Positions 44,444 through 52,615 of a stretch of 64,000 nucleotides of DNA are shown here, piece by piece. The stretch is from TK10-74A sp965217625 (GTDB lineage: Bacteria; Chloroflexota; Dehalococcoidia; Bin125): NCBI GenBank assembly GCA_965217625.1, contig OZ244557.1, positions 620,001 to 684,000 on the forward strand, in the 5' to 3' direction. Each line of letters begins with the position of its first letter. Position 1 is the stretch's first letter. Below the pieces are notes generated by a model. That model saw only the letters and a list, made by a program, of their open reading frames with translations, was not told the origin of the DNA and searched no databases. Both the position numbers and the translations under genes were made by a program.

Positions 44444-44629
44444 TTGGCAGCACGGTCGGCAGCGGGAGACACCCGCACCAAGCGAATGGAGTGCACACAT
44501 CACTGGCAGGTCGAACGCCCCGACGCACAGGCGTCGCAGGGGACCTGCGCGAAGTGTGGCAGCACGCGAACGTTCTTGAACTACGGAGAGGAACTCCGAC
44601 TACCGTTCGGACGACGCCGCAGCTTCTAG
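44444..44629 (+). CDS. Small zinc-ribbon protein, C-HHW family (copy 1)
   Basis: About 61 aa. The core is CTHHWQVERPDAQASQGTCA followed by KCGSTRTFLN, a compact Cys/His pattern (C-x-H-H-W ... C-x2-C) that could bind one zinc. A second protein with the same pattern is encoded at 62040-62309. The start is uncertain: TTG at 44444 with AAGGGAG 11 nt upstream, or ATG at 44486 directly before the motif. A long hairpin terminator follows 31 nt downstream. The family is known to me only as a pattern; function unknown. Confidence 0.6.
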   Translation: MAARSAAGDTRTKRMECTHHWQVERPDAQASQGTCAKCGSTRTFLNYGEELRLPFGRRRSF

Positions 44630-44659
44630 CCCGTCCCACGGGACGGATACAGGAAACGA

Positions 44660-44697
44660 AATCAGAACGACCGGGCCCGGGCCCGGTCGTTCTGATT
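44660..44697. terminator. Bidirectional hairpin terminator
   Basis: Perfect 18-bp inverted repeat AATCAGAACGACCGGGCC with only 2 nt between arms, lying between the convergent zinc-ribbon and sarcosine oxidase-like genes. A T-rich TTTCGTTTCC follows on the minus strand. It serves both directions. Confidence 0.85.
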
Positions 44698-44742
44698 GTC
44701 TGCGTGGGCTTGTCGCGGGCGTGGCCCGGCCGGTGGGGGCAA

Positions 44743-45909
44743 TCAGTCTGCGCCCTGTGCGCTCGGCGGCGCCAGGCGGTCGATCGTGAACAGGTGCAGA
44801 TCGTGGCGCGTCCTACCCTCCAACGCGAGGTCGGCGAGCGCCTCCCCGATGGCCGGCGCGAACTTGAAGCCGTGCCCGGAGCAGGGGCTGGCGATCGCGA
44901 TGTTGGGCCGCTTCGCGTACAGGTCGAGCAGGAAGTGCGCATCGGGCGTCCGGGTGTACAGGCAGGCCTCGGCGCGCAGCAGTTCGCCGTTCGCATCGGG
45001 GAACGTGTCGGCGAGCCAAGCGCGGATCTCCGCCTCGTCCTGCGCGGTGATGCCGCGGTCGTAGCCGGTCGGCGCGACTTCGGCCGCGGGATGGTGATTC
45101 CCCAGCTTGAACCCGTGCCCCAGGTTGGGGAAGCCGTAGTGGAAGTCCTGCCATGCCCGCTCCCACAGCCAGACCGGCAGCGCGCCCGGCTCGAACGCCG
45201 CCGCCCGCGCCCGCGGCCGGAACCACATCATCACCTGCCGCGTCACCCGCAGCGGCAGGTTCAGCCGGCGCACGAGTCCCGCGTTCCAGGCGCCCGCCGT
45301 CAGAATCAGCCGGTCTGCGACGACGACGCCTCGGCTGGTGACGATCTCAATGGGCGACTCGGCGTCGTCGAGGTCGAGCGGCCGCCAGCGCTCGATCGGC
45401 TCGTTGAAGTGCAACTCGGCCCCGTGGCGCGCGGCCTGGTCGAGCTGAGCCTGCACACACGCCTCGACATTGAGCAGTCCCGCCCGCTCCTCAAGCACGC
45501 CGATAGTCGGGTCGCGAACCTCCATCACCGGGAAGCGGCGCCGCATCTCGGCCGCGTCGAGCACCTCGTGGGCGATGCCGTGCTGCTCCGCTGACGCCCG
45601 AGCGCCCGGCACCAACACGCCGTCCTCGTTACCGATCATGATCGCGCCCGTCCGGCGCAGCAGCGGCTGCCCGACGGCCGCCGAGAGTTCATCCCAGAGC
45701 TCGTACGCGCGGCGCACGAACGGGACGTACGACGGATCCTCGTAGTAGGCCTCGCGGATGGCCCGCGACTCCCCGTGGCTGGAGCCGAGCACGTGCGGCG
45801 GGTGGTAGCGGTCGAAGCCGATCACGCGCACGCCGCGCTGCGCCAACTGCCAGGCGGCGGCGCCGCCCATCGCGCCCAGACCGATCACCGCGACGTCGTA
45901 CGTGCTCAC
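44743..45909 (-). CDS. Sarcosine oxidase/N-methyltryptophan oxidase family flavoenzyme
   Basis: 388-aa monomeric sarcosine oxidase-type amine oxidase (DAO superfamily) that oxidises secondary amino acids. N-terminal dinucleotide fold AVIGLGAMGGAAAWQLAQRG, then GSSHGESRAIREAYYEDPSY, a family hallmark, TRQVMMWFRP, and near the C-terminus IASPCSGHGFKFAPAIGEAL, where the Cys corresponds to the residue that binds FAD covalently. GTG start with GGGGGA upstream. The gene is single. Substrate may be sarcosine, N-methyltryptophan or another N-methylated amine. Confidence 0.92.
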   Translation of the reverse strand: MSTYDVAVIGLGAMGGAAAWQLAQRGVRVIGFDRYHPPHVLGSSHGESRAIREAYYEDPSYVPFVRRAYELWDELSAAVGQPLLRRTGAIMIGNEDGVLVPGARASAEQHGIAHEVLDAAEMRRRFPVMEVRDPTIGVLEERAGLLNVEACVQAQLDQAARHGAELHFNEPIERWRPLDLDDAESPIEIVTSRGVVVADRLILTAGAWNAGLVRRLNLPLRVTRQVMMWFRPRARAAAFEPGALPVWLWERAWQDFHYGFPNLGHGFKLGNHHPAAEVAPTGYDRGITAQDEAEIRAWLADTFPDANGELLRAEACLYTRTPDAHFLLDLYAKRPNIAIASPCSGHGFKFAPAIGEALADLALEGRTRHDLHLFTIDRLAPPSAQGAD

Positions 45910-45996
45910 GGGCGGTCCCCCTCGCTGTCCTCTCCCTGCGATCAGCGCCGCCGTCTGCGTGGCGTCGGCCCCGGCAGCGAGCCAGCGCGGGGGCGC

Positions 45997-46875
45997 CTAC
46001 TGAGGGGCGCTCGCGACGGTGATCTGGAGAGCGATGATCGGCTCGAAGTCTCGGGCGATGCGCTGATAGGCGGCGGGGCTGAGCTGCAGCTCGGTGGGGA
46101 AGTCGCCCGTCCCCACGACGACCACCTGGATCGTCCGGCCGATCAGTTCGGCCGCATCCTCCTCGGTGAGCAGCGGCCCGCCCGGCAGGCGCGTGACGTC
46201 GAGGACGGTCCCCGCCGGCCAGACACTCGATAGCGCCGCCGACTCGTCGGCCGGGTCATAGACGCTCCCATCGGGCAGCGTCATGCCGCTGACGCCCGAC
46301 GGGATCGGGGTCGCACCGGCTCGCTCGATGCTGGCGGGCGCGCCGCCCAACTGCGCCGCGGTGACGACGGTCTCCCCGGTCGCGACGGGGCTGGCGGCCG
46401 TTCCGGCCTCTGTGGCGGCTTCGGCGGTGGCGTCGCCGGCCGCTCCCGCCGCGACCTGGGCGGCGTCGATGGGGGCCGCTTCGTCGCCGGTCGTCTCGAC
46501 GGCTGCTGCGCCGGCGCTGGCCGCCTCCGCGCCGGCCGCGTCCGTGCTCGCGGCATCGCCGCTCGCCGTCTCCGCGCCGTCGGTCTGCGCGGCGGCGGCA
46601 TCGGCCGCCGGGGCTGCGGGGTCGTCGTTCAGCAGGTAGCTGACGCCAAAGAACACGCCCACGCCCAGCCCGCCGATGAACAGCAGCGGCAACACGATGC
46701 GGGCGACCCGGTCGCCGCGGAACTGCGGGCGCTGCCGGGGATTGCGGTCACCGGGCAGGGTCAGCGGTCGCCGCGGGTTGTAGGGCAGTTCGCCCGCGCC
46801 GCGCACCCGGGTGCTCGGGCTCGGCAGATCACGCCATCCCCGGTTCGCGAATCGCATGACGGGCCGTTGCGCCAT
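45997..46875 (-). CDS. Membrane-anchored hypothetical protein with Ala-rich linker
   Basis: 292 aa. An Arg/Pro-rich cytoplasmic N-tail (1-58), one membrane span (VLPLLFIGGLGVGVFFGVSYL), then an Ala/Thr/Glu-rich linker (about 82-190) and a C-terminal segment with GTVLDVTRLPGGPLLTEEDA and RTIQVVVVGTGDFPTELQLS. The linker type matches the LysM protein at 59009, suggesting a cell-envelope protein. A TTGACA-N16-TAGGCT promoter ends 6 nt before the ATG. Confidence 0.6.
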   Translation of the reverse strand: MAQRPVMRFANRGWRDLPSPSTRVRGAGELPYNPRRPLTLPGDRNPRQRPQFRGDRVARIVLPLLFIGGLGVGVFFGVSYLLNDDPAAPAADAAAAQTDGAETASGDAASTDAAGAEAASAGAAAVETTGDEAAPIDAAQVAAGAAGDATAEAATEAGTAASPVATGETVVTAAQLGGAPASIERAGATPIPSGVSGMTLPDGSVYDPADESAALSSVWPAGTVLDVTRLPGGPLLTEEDAAELIGRTIQVVVVGTGDFPTELQLSPAAYQRIARDFEPIIALQITVASAPQ

Positions 46876-46881
46876 ACTGGG

Positions 46882-46909
46882 AGCCTACGCGCAGCGACCG
46901 CGTTGTCAA
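46882..46909 (-). promoter_or_regulatory. Promoter, leaderless type
   Basis: Minus strand TTGACA (46909-46904), 16-nt spacer, TAGGCT (46887-46882), then 6 nt to the ATG at 46875. This is the one leaderless candidate with a perfect -35 box. Confidence 0.6.
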
Positions 46910-46970
46910 CGCATTTGGGCCCGAATCCACGCCCCGGCGCGGGTCGCAGGGCCCCGAAAGGCCAGGACGA

Positions 46971-47333
46971 GTGGAGACGCGACCGATTCGCTGCCCCCAC
47001 TGTTCGGCATCGACCGAGGTGGGCGTGCCGCCGCCCGAGGGGCGACCGCGGCGCGTCGTGACGCTGTGCCCGCACTGCGACTACGACCTGGTCGTCTCGC
47101 GCGCCGACAAAGCGGACACGGGATTCCGCATCCGCGCCTGCCTGCGCTGGCACACGACCTGCCCCTACTGCAAGCAACCGACGCTGGCGCGGGTTCCGCC
47201 CAAGGGCACGCTGCGCCGCAAAGAGACGACGCCGTGCGAGTCGTGCCGCCGCCCCCTCATCGTCGAGCGGCGCGAAGAGGGCACGCTGGTGCTGCGCGCC
47301 CATCGGGGGATGATCGAGGGTATGGGCCTGTAG
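46971..47333 (+). CDS. Double zinc-ribbon protein
   Basis: 120 aa, GTG start behind AGGACGA. Four CxxC knuckles: CPHC and CPHC in the first half (spaced by about 25 residues), CPYC and CESC in the second half, giving two zinc ribbons separated by DKADTGFRIRACLRWHT. Basic residues around them suggest nucleic-acid or protein binding. Function unknown. Confidence 0.7.
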   Translation: METRPIRCPHCSASTEVGVPPPEGRPRRVVTLCPHCDYDLVVSRADKADTGFRIRACLRWHTTCPYCKQPTLARVPPKGTLRRKETTPCESCRRPLIVERREEGTLVLRAHRGMIEGMGL

Positions 47334-47522
47334 GGCTCGACCTGCTGGACTGGGCCTGCTGGACTGGGCCCGGCCTCGGCCGAGACACCATCGATCTCGT
47401 GCCCGCGGGAGACCGCCGCTTGATTTGCCGCAGCCGAAGACGGTTGTAAAGTTTCACACGCGCCGCGCCTCCCGGCCGCGGACAGCGGGGCCCTGGGCCC
47501 CAGCATTCCGAGGGGACGGCCG

Positions 47523-48677
47523 ATGGACTACGACGCGCAGGCGCTGGTCGCGCACCGCGAGTGGCGCGGCAAGATCGATTACGCCTCCAAGGTCTCGGTT
47601 AAGGACCATGCAGAGTTGAGCGTGGTCTACACGCCGGGCGTCGCCGCGCCCTGCCTCGCGATCCAGCGGGAGCCCCTGCTGGTGCGCGAGATGACCGGCG
47701 TGGGGAACCTCGTGGCGGTCATCACCGACGGCAGCGCGGTGCTGGGGCTCGGCAACATTGGCCCCCAAGCGGCGCTGCCGGTCATGGAGGGCAAGTGCGT
47801 GCTCTTCAAGCAGTTCGCGGGCGTGGACGCGATCCCAATCGCGCTGGACGTGCACGACACGGACAGCATCGTCGCCACGGTCAGGGCGATCGCCCCGTCG
47901 CTGGGCGGGATCAACCTCGAGGACATCGCCGCGCCCGTCTGCTTCGAAGTCGAGGCGCAGCTCCAGGAGGCGCTCGACATCCCGGTCATGCACGACGACC
48001 AGCACGGCACGGCCGTCGTCGCGCTGGCGGGCGTGATCAACAGCCTGAAGCTCACCAACCGCGAGCCGCGCAACACCCGCACGGTGGTGCTGGGCGCGGG
48101 CGCGGGCGGCATCGCCTGCGCCAAGATGCTGCGCAAGTACGGCGTGGGAGAGATCGCGCTGCTCGACAGCAAGGGGCTGATCACCGCCGATCGCGAGGAC
48201 CTCAATCCCTACAAGCGCGAAGTCGCCGCCTGGAACGATTTCCGCCGCAACCCCGACGGCAGCATCCCCCAGCTCGCCGACGTGATTCGCGGGGCCGACC
48301 TGTTCCTGGGCCTCTCCGGTCCCAATCTGGTCTCCACCGCCGACGTGGCGTCGATGCACCCGGACGCCATCGTCTTCCCGATGGCGAACCCGGACCCGGA
48401 GATCCTGCCGGCGGCGGCGGCCGAAGCCGGTGCGGCCATCATCGCCACGGGCCGCTCCGACTTCGCCAACCAGATCAACAACGCGCTGGGCTTCCCGGGC
48501 ATCTTCCGGGGGCTGCTCGACGCCCACATCCCGAAGGTGCAGGACGCCCACAAGCTGGCCGCGGCCCAGGCGATCGCCGACTTCGTGTCGGATCCCACGC
48601 CGGGTCGCGTCGTGCCCAGCATCTTCGAGGAGGGGCTGGCGCAGTCCGTCGCGCGGGCCGTGATGGACGCCGAGTAG
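47523..48677 (+). CDS. NAD(P)-dependent malic enzyme
   Basis: Oxidative decarboxylation of malate to pyruvate, 384 aa, the single-domain bacterial form without a phosphotransacetylase fusion. Active-site segments: AELSVVYTPGVAAPC (Tyr), GKCVLFKQFAGVDAIPIAL (Lys), the metal site INLEDIAAP and DIPVMHDDQHGTAVV, and the dinucleotide fold VVLGAGAGGIACAKMLRKYG. The C-terminus has ATGRSDFANQINNALGFPG. GGGGACGG lies ahead of the ATG. Confidence 0.95.
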   Translation: MDYDAQALVAHREWRGKIDYASKVSVKDHAELSVVYTPGVAAPCLAIQREPLLVREMTGVGNLVAVITDGSAVLGLGNIGPQAALPVMEGKCVLFKQFAGVDAIPIALDVHDTDSIVATVRAIAPSLGGINLEDIAAPVCFEVEAQLQEALDIPVMHDDQHGTAVVALAGVINSLKLTNREPRNTRTVVLGAGAGGIACAKMLRKYGVGEIALLDSKGLITADREDLNPYKREVAAWNDFRRNPDGSIPQLADVIRGADLFLGLSGPNLVSTADVASMHPDAIVFPMANPDPEILPAAAAEAGAAIIATGRSDFANQINNALGFPGIFRGLLDAHIPKVQDAHKLAAAQAIADFVSDPTPGRVVPSIFEEGLAQSVARAVMDAE

Positions 48678-48713
48678 CGTCCGTCGCGGGGCTGCTCCGC
48701 TCCTGCGCCCACC

Positions 48714-50678
48714 TCAGGTGACGCGCCAGGCGCGTTCGAAGTGGTGGCCGTCCCAGCCGAAGCCGAAGCGCGGCAGCCAGACATCGGGCCCGTAGACGCT
48801 GCGCTCGATCCCGTGCCCCACGCCGGCCACCCAGGAGGGCGCCTCCAGCAGTCGCGGCTCCAGCGTCTCGCGGTAGAGGCGCTGGCGCTCCGCCCGGTCG
48901 ACGGTGATCGCCATCTCGTCGAGCGCGGCGTCGACAGCGGCGTCCGAGAAGCCGCCCCAGTTGCCCGGCCCGTCGCTGTGGACGGTGTCCCGCAGGTCGA
49001 GCGTGGGGTCAGCGTCGCGGGCGGCCGCTCCCCAGCCGAGGAACAGCGGCACGGATCCGTCGCCCAACCCCTCGACGATGCGGCTGTAGCGCTCGACGAC
49101 GGCCCGGACGTCGATGCCCAAGCGCGCGCTGAGCGTCTGCGCCGCCTGCGCGGCCAGCCCCGGATAGCTGCGCTCGAAGATGTCCGGCACGGTCAGCGGC
49201 AAGCCCGCGCGCCCGTCAGATGTTGACGCGGACGCCGTCGCCCAGACCGACGCGGCGAGCGTGTGCAGGTCGGCCGTTTCCGCCGCCGTGAGCGAGGGAC
49301 GGTAGCCGGGCCGTTCGCGCAGCGTGAACACATCGCTCGACCAGCCCGCCGCGAACCAGGGCACCGGACCGCTGAGCCCGGCGTGCGGCCCGTACGCCCG
49401 CTCCAGGATCGCGTCGCGGTCGAGCGCGTGGTGCACGGCCAGCGCCAGCCGCCGGTCGCTGAACGGATTGTCGGCGCCGCCCTGATAGCTGAACGCGAGC
49501 TGGATCGGGAAGCCCAGCGGTCGCTCCGCGACCTGATCGCCGGGCTGATCGGCCAGGACGGCGTCGATGGCGGCCGGGTCACCGGGGCTCCAGATGTCGA
49601 TGTCGCCCTCGCGGTAGGCCGCTTCCTGGCTCGCCGCCGTGGGCAAATGGGCGAACTCGATCGACTCCAGGAGCGGCCGCCCGCCGCGGAAGTAGCCCGC
49701 GTTCGCCCCGAACGCGGCGAGGCCCTCCGGAATCAGGCGCTGCATCTGGAAGGGGCCGGTGCCCGTGTAGTAGCCAGGATTGAGGGGATCGTCGCGTGGG
49801 CGGTCGCCGAACTGCTCCCACGACTCCGGCGCCTGCAGAAAGCTCCAGGGCCCGGCGATAACCGAGCCCAGATAGCTCCCCACGGGGCCATCGGTGCGCA
49901 GCACCACCGTCGCATCGTCGACGACATCGACGGACCGCGTGCGCTCGAATTGGGGCCGCCGCAGGAACAGCGGGTCGGGCTTGCCGTCGGCGTCGAGGCC
50001 GGCGATCTGACGATCGATGTTGCGGCGCACGTCCTCCGCGGTGAAGGCGCGCCCGGCGGTGGGATCTCGCAGCCACCAGCGCACGTCGGGGCGCAGCAGC
50101 AGGACGTACGACTCCTCGTCGGGCGTCTCCCACACCGCCGCCAAGTCCCCCTCGATGCTGCCCGTGTTGACGTCGGCGTAGCGCAACAGGCGGCTCTGCT
50201 GGAGGGCGGAGAAGCGCTGCGTCAGGGGGAAACGGGAGCGATGGATGTCGAACAGATCGATGTCGTTCAGGGAGGCGTGCAGACGCACCATGCCGCCCGC
50301 TTGGGGGGCGCCGCTCGCGCGCTCGACGCGGGGCTGCGGGGCGCTGGGGGCCGCGGCCTCGTCCGTCTCCGCCGGGTCGTCGTCGGGCTGGGCCAAGGCT
50401 TGCGCGCGCGCTTGTGGCGCAGCCTGCGCCGCCTCCTCCGGCGGGCCAGTCTGCGCGGCGCTGGTCTCGGGCGGACCGGCGTCTGGACTGGCCGTGCCCG
50501 GATCATCAACGTCCGCATCGACGCCCTCCGGGACGTCGTCGGCGCTGCAGCCGACGATCGCGAGGCCCACGGCGCCCACCCCGGCCCGCGAGGCGGCGCG
50601 CAGAAAGGCGCGGCGACCGAGGCGCCCAGGCATCGTGCGCCGGCGCTCGGACCGGGATCGGGGGGATTCGGATGGCAT
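48714..50678 (-). CDS. Family 5 solute-binding lipoprotein with Tat leader
   Basis: 654-aa extracytoplasmic receptor for an ABC importer. Tat signal with LGRRAFLRAASRAGVGAVGL, lipobox IVGC, then an acidic, Pro/Ala-rich linker (about 55-130) that is not the pure Ala stalk of the other copies. The binding domain includes LHASLNDIDLFDIHRSRFP, LLRPDVRWWLRDPTAGRAFT and GPFQMQRLIPEGLAAF. The start at 50678 is a choice; MPGRLGRRAF at 50633 is equally good and gives a typical short Tat leader. No permease lies next to it. It is probably an orphan receptor. Confidence 0.85.
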   Translation of the reverse strand: MPSESPRSRSERRRTMPGRLGRRAFLRAASRAGVGAVGLAIVGCSADDVPEGVDADVDDPGTASPDAGPPETSAAQTGPPEEAAQAAPQARAQALAQPDDDPAETDEAAAPSAPQPRVERASGAPQAGGMVRLHASLNDIDLFDIHRSRFPLTQRFSALQQSRLLRYADVNTGSIEGDLAAVWETPDEESYVLLLRPDVRWWLRDPTAGRAFTAEDVRRNIDRQIAGLDADGKPDPLFLRRPQFERTRSVDVVDDATVVLRTDGPVGSYLGSVIAGPWSFLQAPESWEQFGDRPRDDPLNPGYYTGTGPFQMQRLIPEGLAAFGANAGYFRGGRPLLESIEFAHLPTAASQEAAYREGDIDIWSPGDPAAIDAVLADQPGDQVAERPLGFPIQLAFSYQGGADNPFSDRRLALAVHHALDRDAILERAYGPHAGLSGPVPWFAAGWSSDVFTLRERPGYRPSLTAAETADLHTLAASVWATASASTSDGRAGLPLTVPDIFERSYPGLAAQAAQTLSARLGIDVRAVVERYSRIVEGLGDGSVPLFLGWGAAARDADPTLDLRDTVHSDGPGNWGGFSDAAVDAALDEMAITVDRAERQRLYRETLEPRLLEAPSWVAGVGHGIERSVYGPDVWLPRFGFGWDGHHFERAWRVT

Positions 50679-50772
50679 GGAGTGGGGCAGAACCTCTCGC
50701 GTCACCCGATCCAGGGTCGCCGATCGCGGCGGTTCTCGCCAGGGGGTCCGCCCAGCCAACGACTGATCGCGC

Positions 50773-51732
50773 TCAGGATGACTCGCGCGACTCCAGGGCC
50801 ATCGTGTGGCGCAGGGCCGCGCGCAGGCCGAACAGGGGCGCGAAGCCGGTGAGCCCGCGCAAGAGCGTGTCATCGATGAGGTGCGGGCGGCCGGTGATGT
50901 CGGCGTACTGGGGGACGCCGGGCGGGCTGTCGATCAGGCGGCGGCCGGGTTCGCCGGCCTGCGCCAGGCCGCGGACGAGCCAGACGGGCAGCGGCCAGAC
51001 GCGGCCCGGGCGATCACGCAGGGCGCGCGACTGCCCCACGAGCGTGCGCCAGTCGGTGTCGATGCTCTTGCAGTGCAGCGTGCGGCCCTGGGTGTCGCTG
51101 AAGGCCTCCAGGACGGCCCAGACGGCGCGCGCGAAGTCGGGGCCGTAGGCGAGCGACAGCCCAGCCCGGCCACCCCCCGCCAGCAGCGGACGGCCGGCCG
51201 CGCCGAAGTGCTGCAACAGTTGCTGCATCACCCCCTCGTCGCGGGGACCAAAGCTGGGGGCCGCGCGCAGCACGACCAGGCGCAAGCGACGGTAGGTTCG
51301 GGCGGCGCGCTCGGCCGCGGCGAGGTTATGCATCTCCAGGCCCTCCGGCCGCGCGACCCAGCTCTCGTCCAGCGGCCAGTTGGGCAAGCGATGGCCGTAG
51401 GTCCGCGTCGAGGACAGCTGCACGACCCCCCGCAGCGTCGGCGGCGCGCGCAGGGCGGCGTCGAGCAGGGCAGTGGTCGTCGCGACGTGGTCCTGCCCGG
51501 CCAAGGGGGCATTGATCAGGAAGTCGGCCTCGTGCAGCGCCTCGGCCAAACGCTCCGGCGTGGTGGCCGGATCGCTGGGGCTGCACACCTGGGGCGTGGC
51601 GCCGAGGCCGGCGACCCAGGCGGCCGCGTCGGCGGTCGGGATCAGCGCGACGACCTTGGTATCGTGGCGGACGGCCTCCTCCACGACGTGGCTGCCGAGG
51701 AATCCGGCGGCGCCGGCCACAACGATGCGCAT
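50773..51732 (-). CDS. NAD-dependent epimerase/dehydratase (extended SDR)
   Basis: 319 aa. Rossmann motif VVAGAAGFLGSHVVEEAV at the N-terminus, then VVQLSSTRTYGHRLPNWPL where the Ser is catalytic, but the usual YxxxK appears only as MHNLAAAERAART, so the Tyr-Lys pair is not evident. The C-terminal half contains LSLAYGPDFARAVWAVLEA, typical of NAD-binding sugar or sterol-type SDRs. TACCAT lies 6 nt before the ATG without a ribosome binding site. Activity uncertain. Confidence 0.8.
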   Translation of the reverse strand: MRIVVAGAAGFLGSHVVEEAVRHDTKVVALIPTADAAAWVAGLGATPQVCSPSDPATTPERLAEALHEADFLINAPLAGQDHVATTTALLDAALRAPPTLRGVVQLSSTRTYGHRLPNWPLDESWVARPEGLEMHNLAAAERAARTYRRLRLVVLRAAPSFGPRDEGVMQQLLQHFGAAGRPLLAGGGRAGLSLAYGPDFARAVWAVLEAFSDTQGRTLHCKSIDTDWRTLVGQSRALRDRPGRVWPLPVWLVRGLAQAGEPGRRLIDSPPGVPQYADITGRPHLIDDTLLRGLTGFAPLFGLRAALRHTMALESRESS

Positions 51733-51738
51733 GCCGCG

Positions 51739-51744
51739 ATGGTA
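51739..51744 (-). promoter_or_regulatory. Leaderless-type -10 box
   Basis: TACCAT (minus strand), 6 nt before the ATG at 51732; no Shine-Dalgarno site in between. Confidence 0.35.
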
Positions 51745-51830
51745 TCGACGGCGGCCGCGGGCGCGACTCGGCCTGGCGGCCCAGTGGGGTAAGCCGCCAG
51801 CGGAGTAGCCCGGTCGAGTCGCCGGTGCAG

Positions 51831-51836
51831 TAGACT
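51831..51836 (+). promoter_or_regulatory. Leaderless-type -10 box
   Basis: TAGACT, 6 nt before the GTG at 51843, no Shine-Dalgarno site. Drives the two-gene unit with the GerW-like protein. Confidence 0.45.
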
Positions 51837-51842
51837 GAGGCC

Positions 51843-52148
51843 GTGCACGCCCCCACCACCCCCGCCTGGACGCTGCGGCGCACGATTCCGCCCGCGCGCG
51901 TCGACACCCCGGTCGGCGCGGTGGACGTGTATGTGCGGGGCGGCATCGTGGCGGGCGGCGGCCCCCCGGGGCCGCGATTCGCGCTCTATCGGATGCGACC
52001 GACCGAGGTGGTGGTGCAACGGCCGGACGGGCGGCGCGAGCGGGCGCGGGTGCCGGACGCCGGCAGTCAGGCGCTGCGCCGGATGGCGCTCGCGGCCGCG
52101 GTCGTGGCGCTGCTGTCGCTGATCGTAGAGAGGACGCTGCGGCGATGA
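51843..52148 (+). CDS. Small membrane-anchored hypothetical protein
   Basis: 101 aa, GTG start. Soluble N-terminal part with TLRRTIPPARVDTPVGAVDV and FALYRMRPTEVVVQRPDGRR, and one C-terminal membrane span (MALAAAVVALLSLIVERTL). The stop overlaps the next start as ATGA, so it is coupled to the GerW-like gene. Function unknown, presumably acts with it at the membrane. Confidence 0.6.
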   Translation: MHAPTTPAWTLRRTIPPARVDTPVGAVDVYVRGGIVAGGGPPGPRFALYRMRPTEVVVQRPDGRRERARVPDAGSQALRRMALAAAVVALLSLIVERTLRR

Positions 52149-52561
52149 ACACCGATCCGAGTGAGACGGTTCGAGACGCGCTGGCGGACACCGTTGGCCG
52201 CATCCCCTCGATCGCGAATGCGGACGCGGTCGTGGGACCGGTGCAGACGGAGAACGGGCGCATCGCGATCCCGCTGGCGTCCATCTCGGCGGGCTTTGGG
52301 GTGGGCATGGGGGCCGGCCATGGCGAGGGCGGCGCGGACGACGAGGACGGCGCCCCAGCTCCGCGTGGCGGCAGCGGCGGCGGCGGGGGCGGAGGCGGCG
52401 GCGCCACGGCCCGGCCCGTCGCCGTGGTGGAAATGACCGAGGACGAGTTGCACGTGCACCAGGTCGTCGACAGCACACGGATCGCCGTGGCTTCGCTCGC
52501 GCTGGCCGGGTGGTGCGTGTTCTGGGTCGCGCGGACGATCCGCGCCTTCCGCCGCCGCTAG
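52145..52561 (+). CDS. GerW/YtfJ-like protein
   Basis: 138 aa. N-terminal region with ALADTVGRIPSIANADAVVG and PLASISAGFGVGMGAGHGEG, as in the YtfJ/GerW family first known from Bacillus spores; these proteins also occur in many non-sporulating bacteria. A Gly-rich stretch (about 77-88) precedes PVAVVEMTEDELHVHQVVD, and a C-terminal membrane span follows (VASLALAGWCVFWVART). No sporulation genes are near, so a spore role is unlikely. Confidence 0.75.
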   Translation: MNTDPSETVRDALADTVGRIPSIANADAVVGPVQTENGRIAIPLASISAGFGVGMGAGHGEGGADDEDGAPAPRGGSGGGGGGGGGATARPVAVVEMTEDELHVHQVVDSTRIAVASLALAGWCVFWVARTIRAFRRR

Positions 52562-52615
52562 CGCGCAGCCGTCCGGGCGCGGGCGCCGGGACGCGGGCGG
52601 CTTCCCCCCGGTGAT

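Noticed and set aside
52145..52561. Evidence for sporulation from the GerW-like gene
   Set aside because: The family is broad and no other sporulation gene is present in the window.
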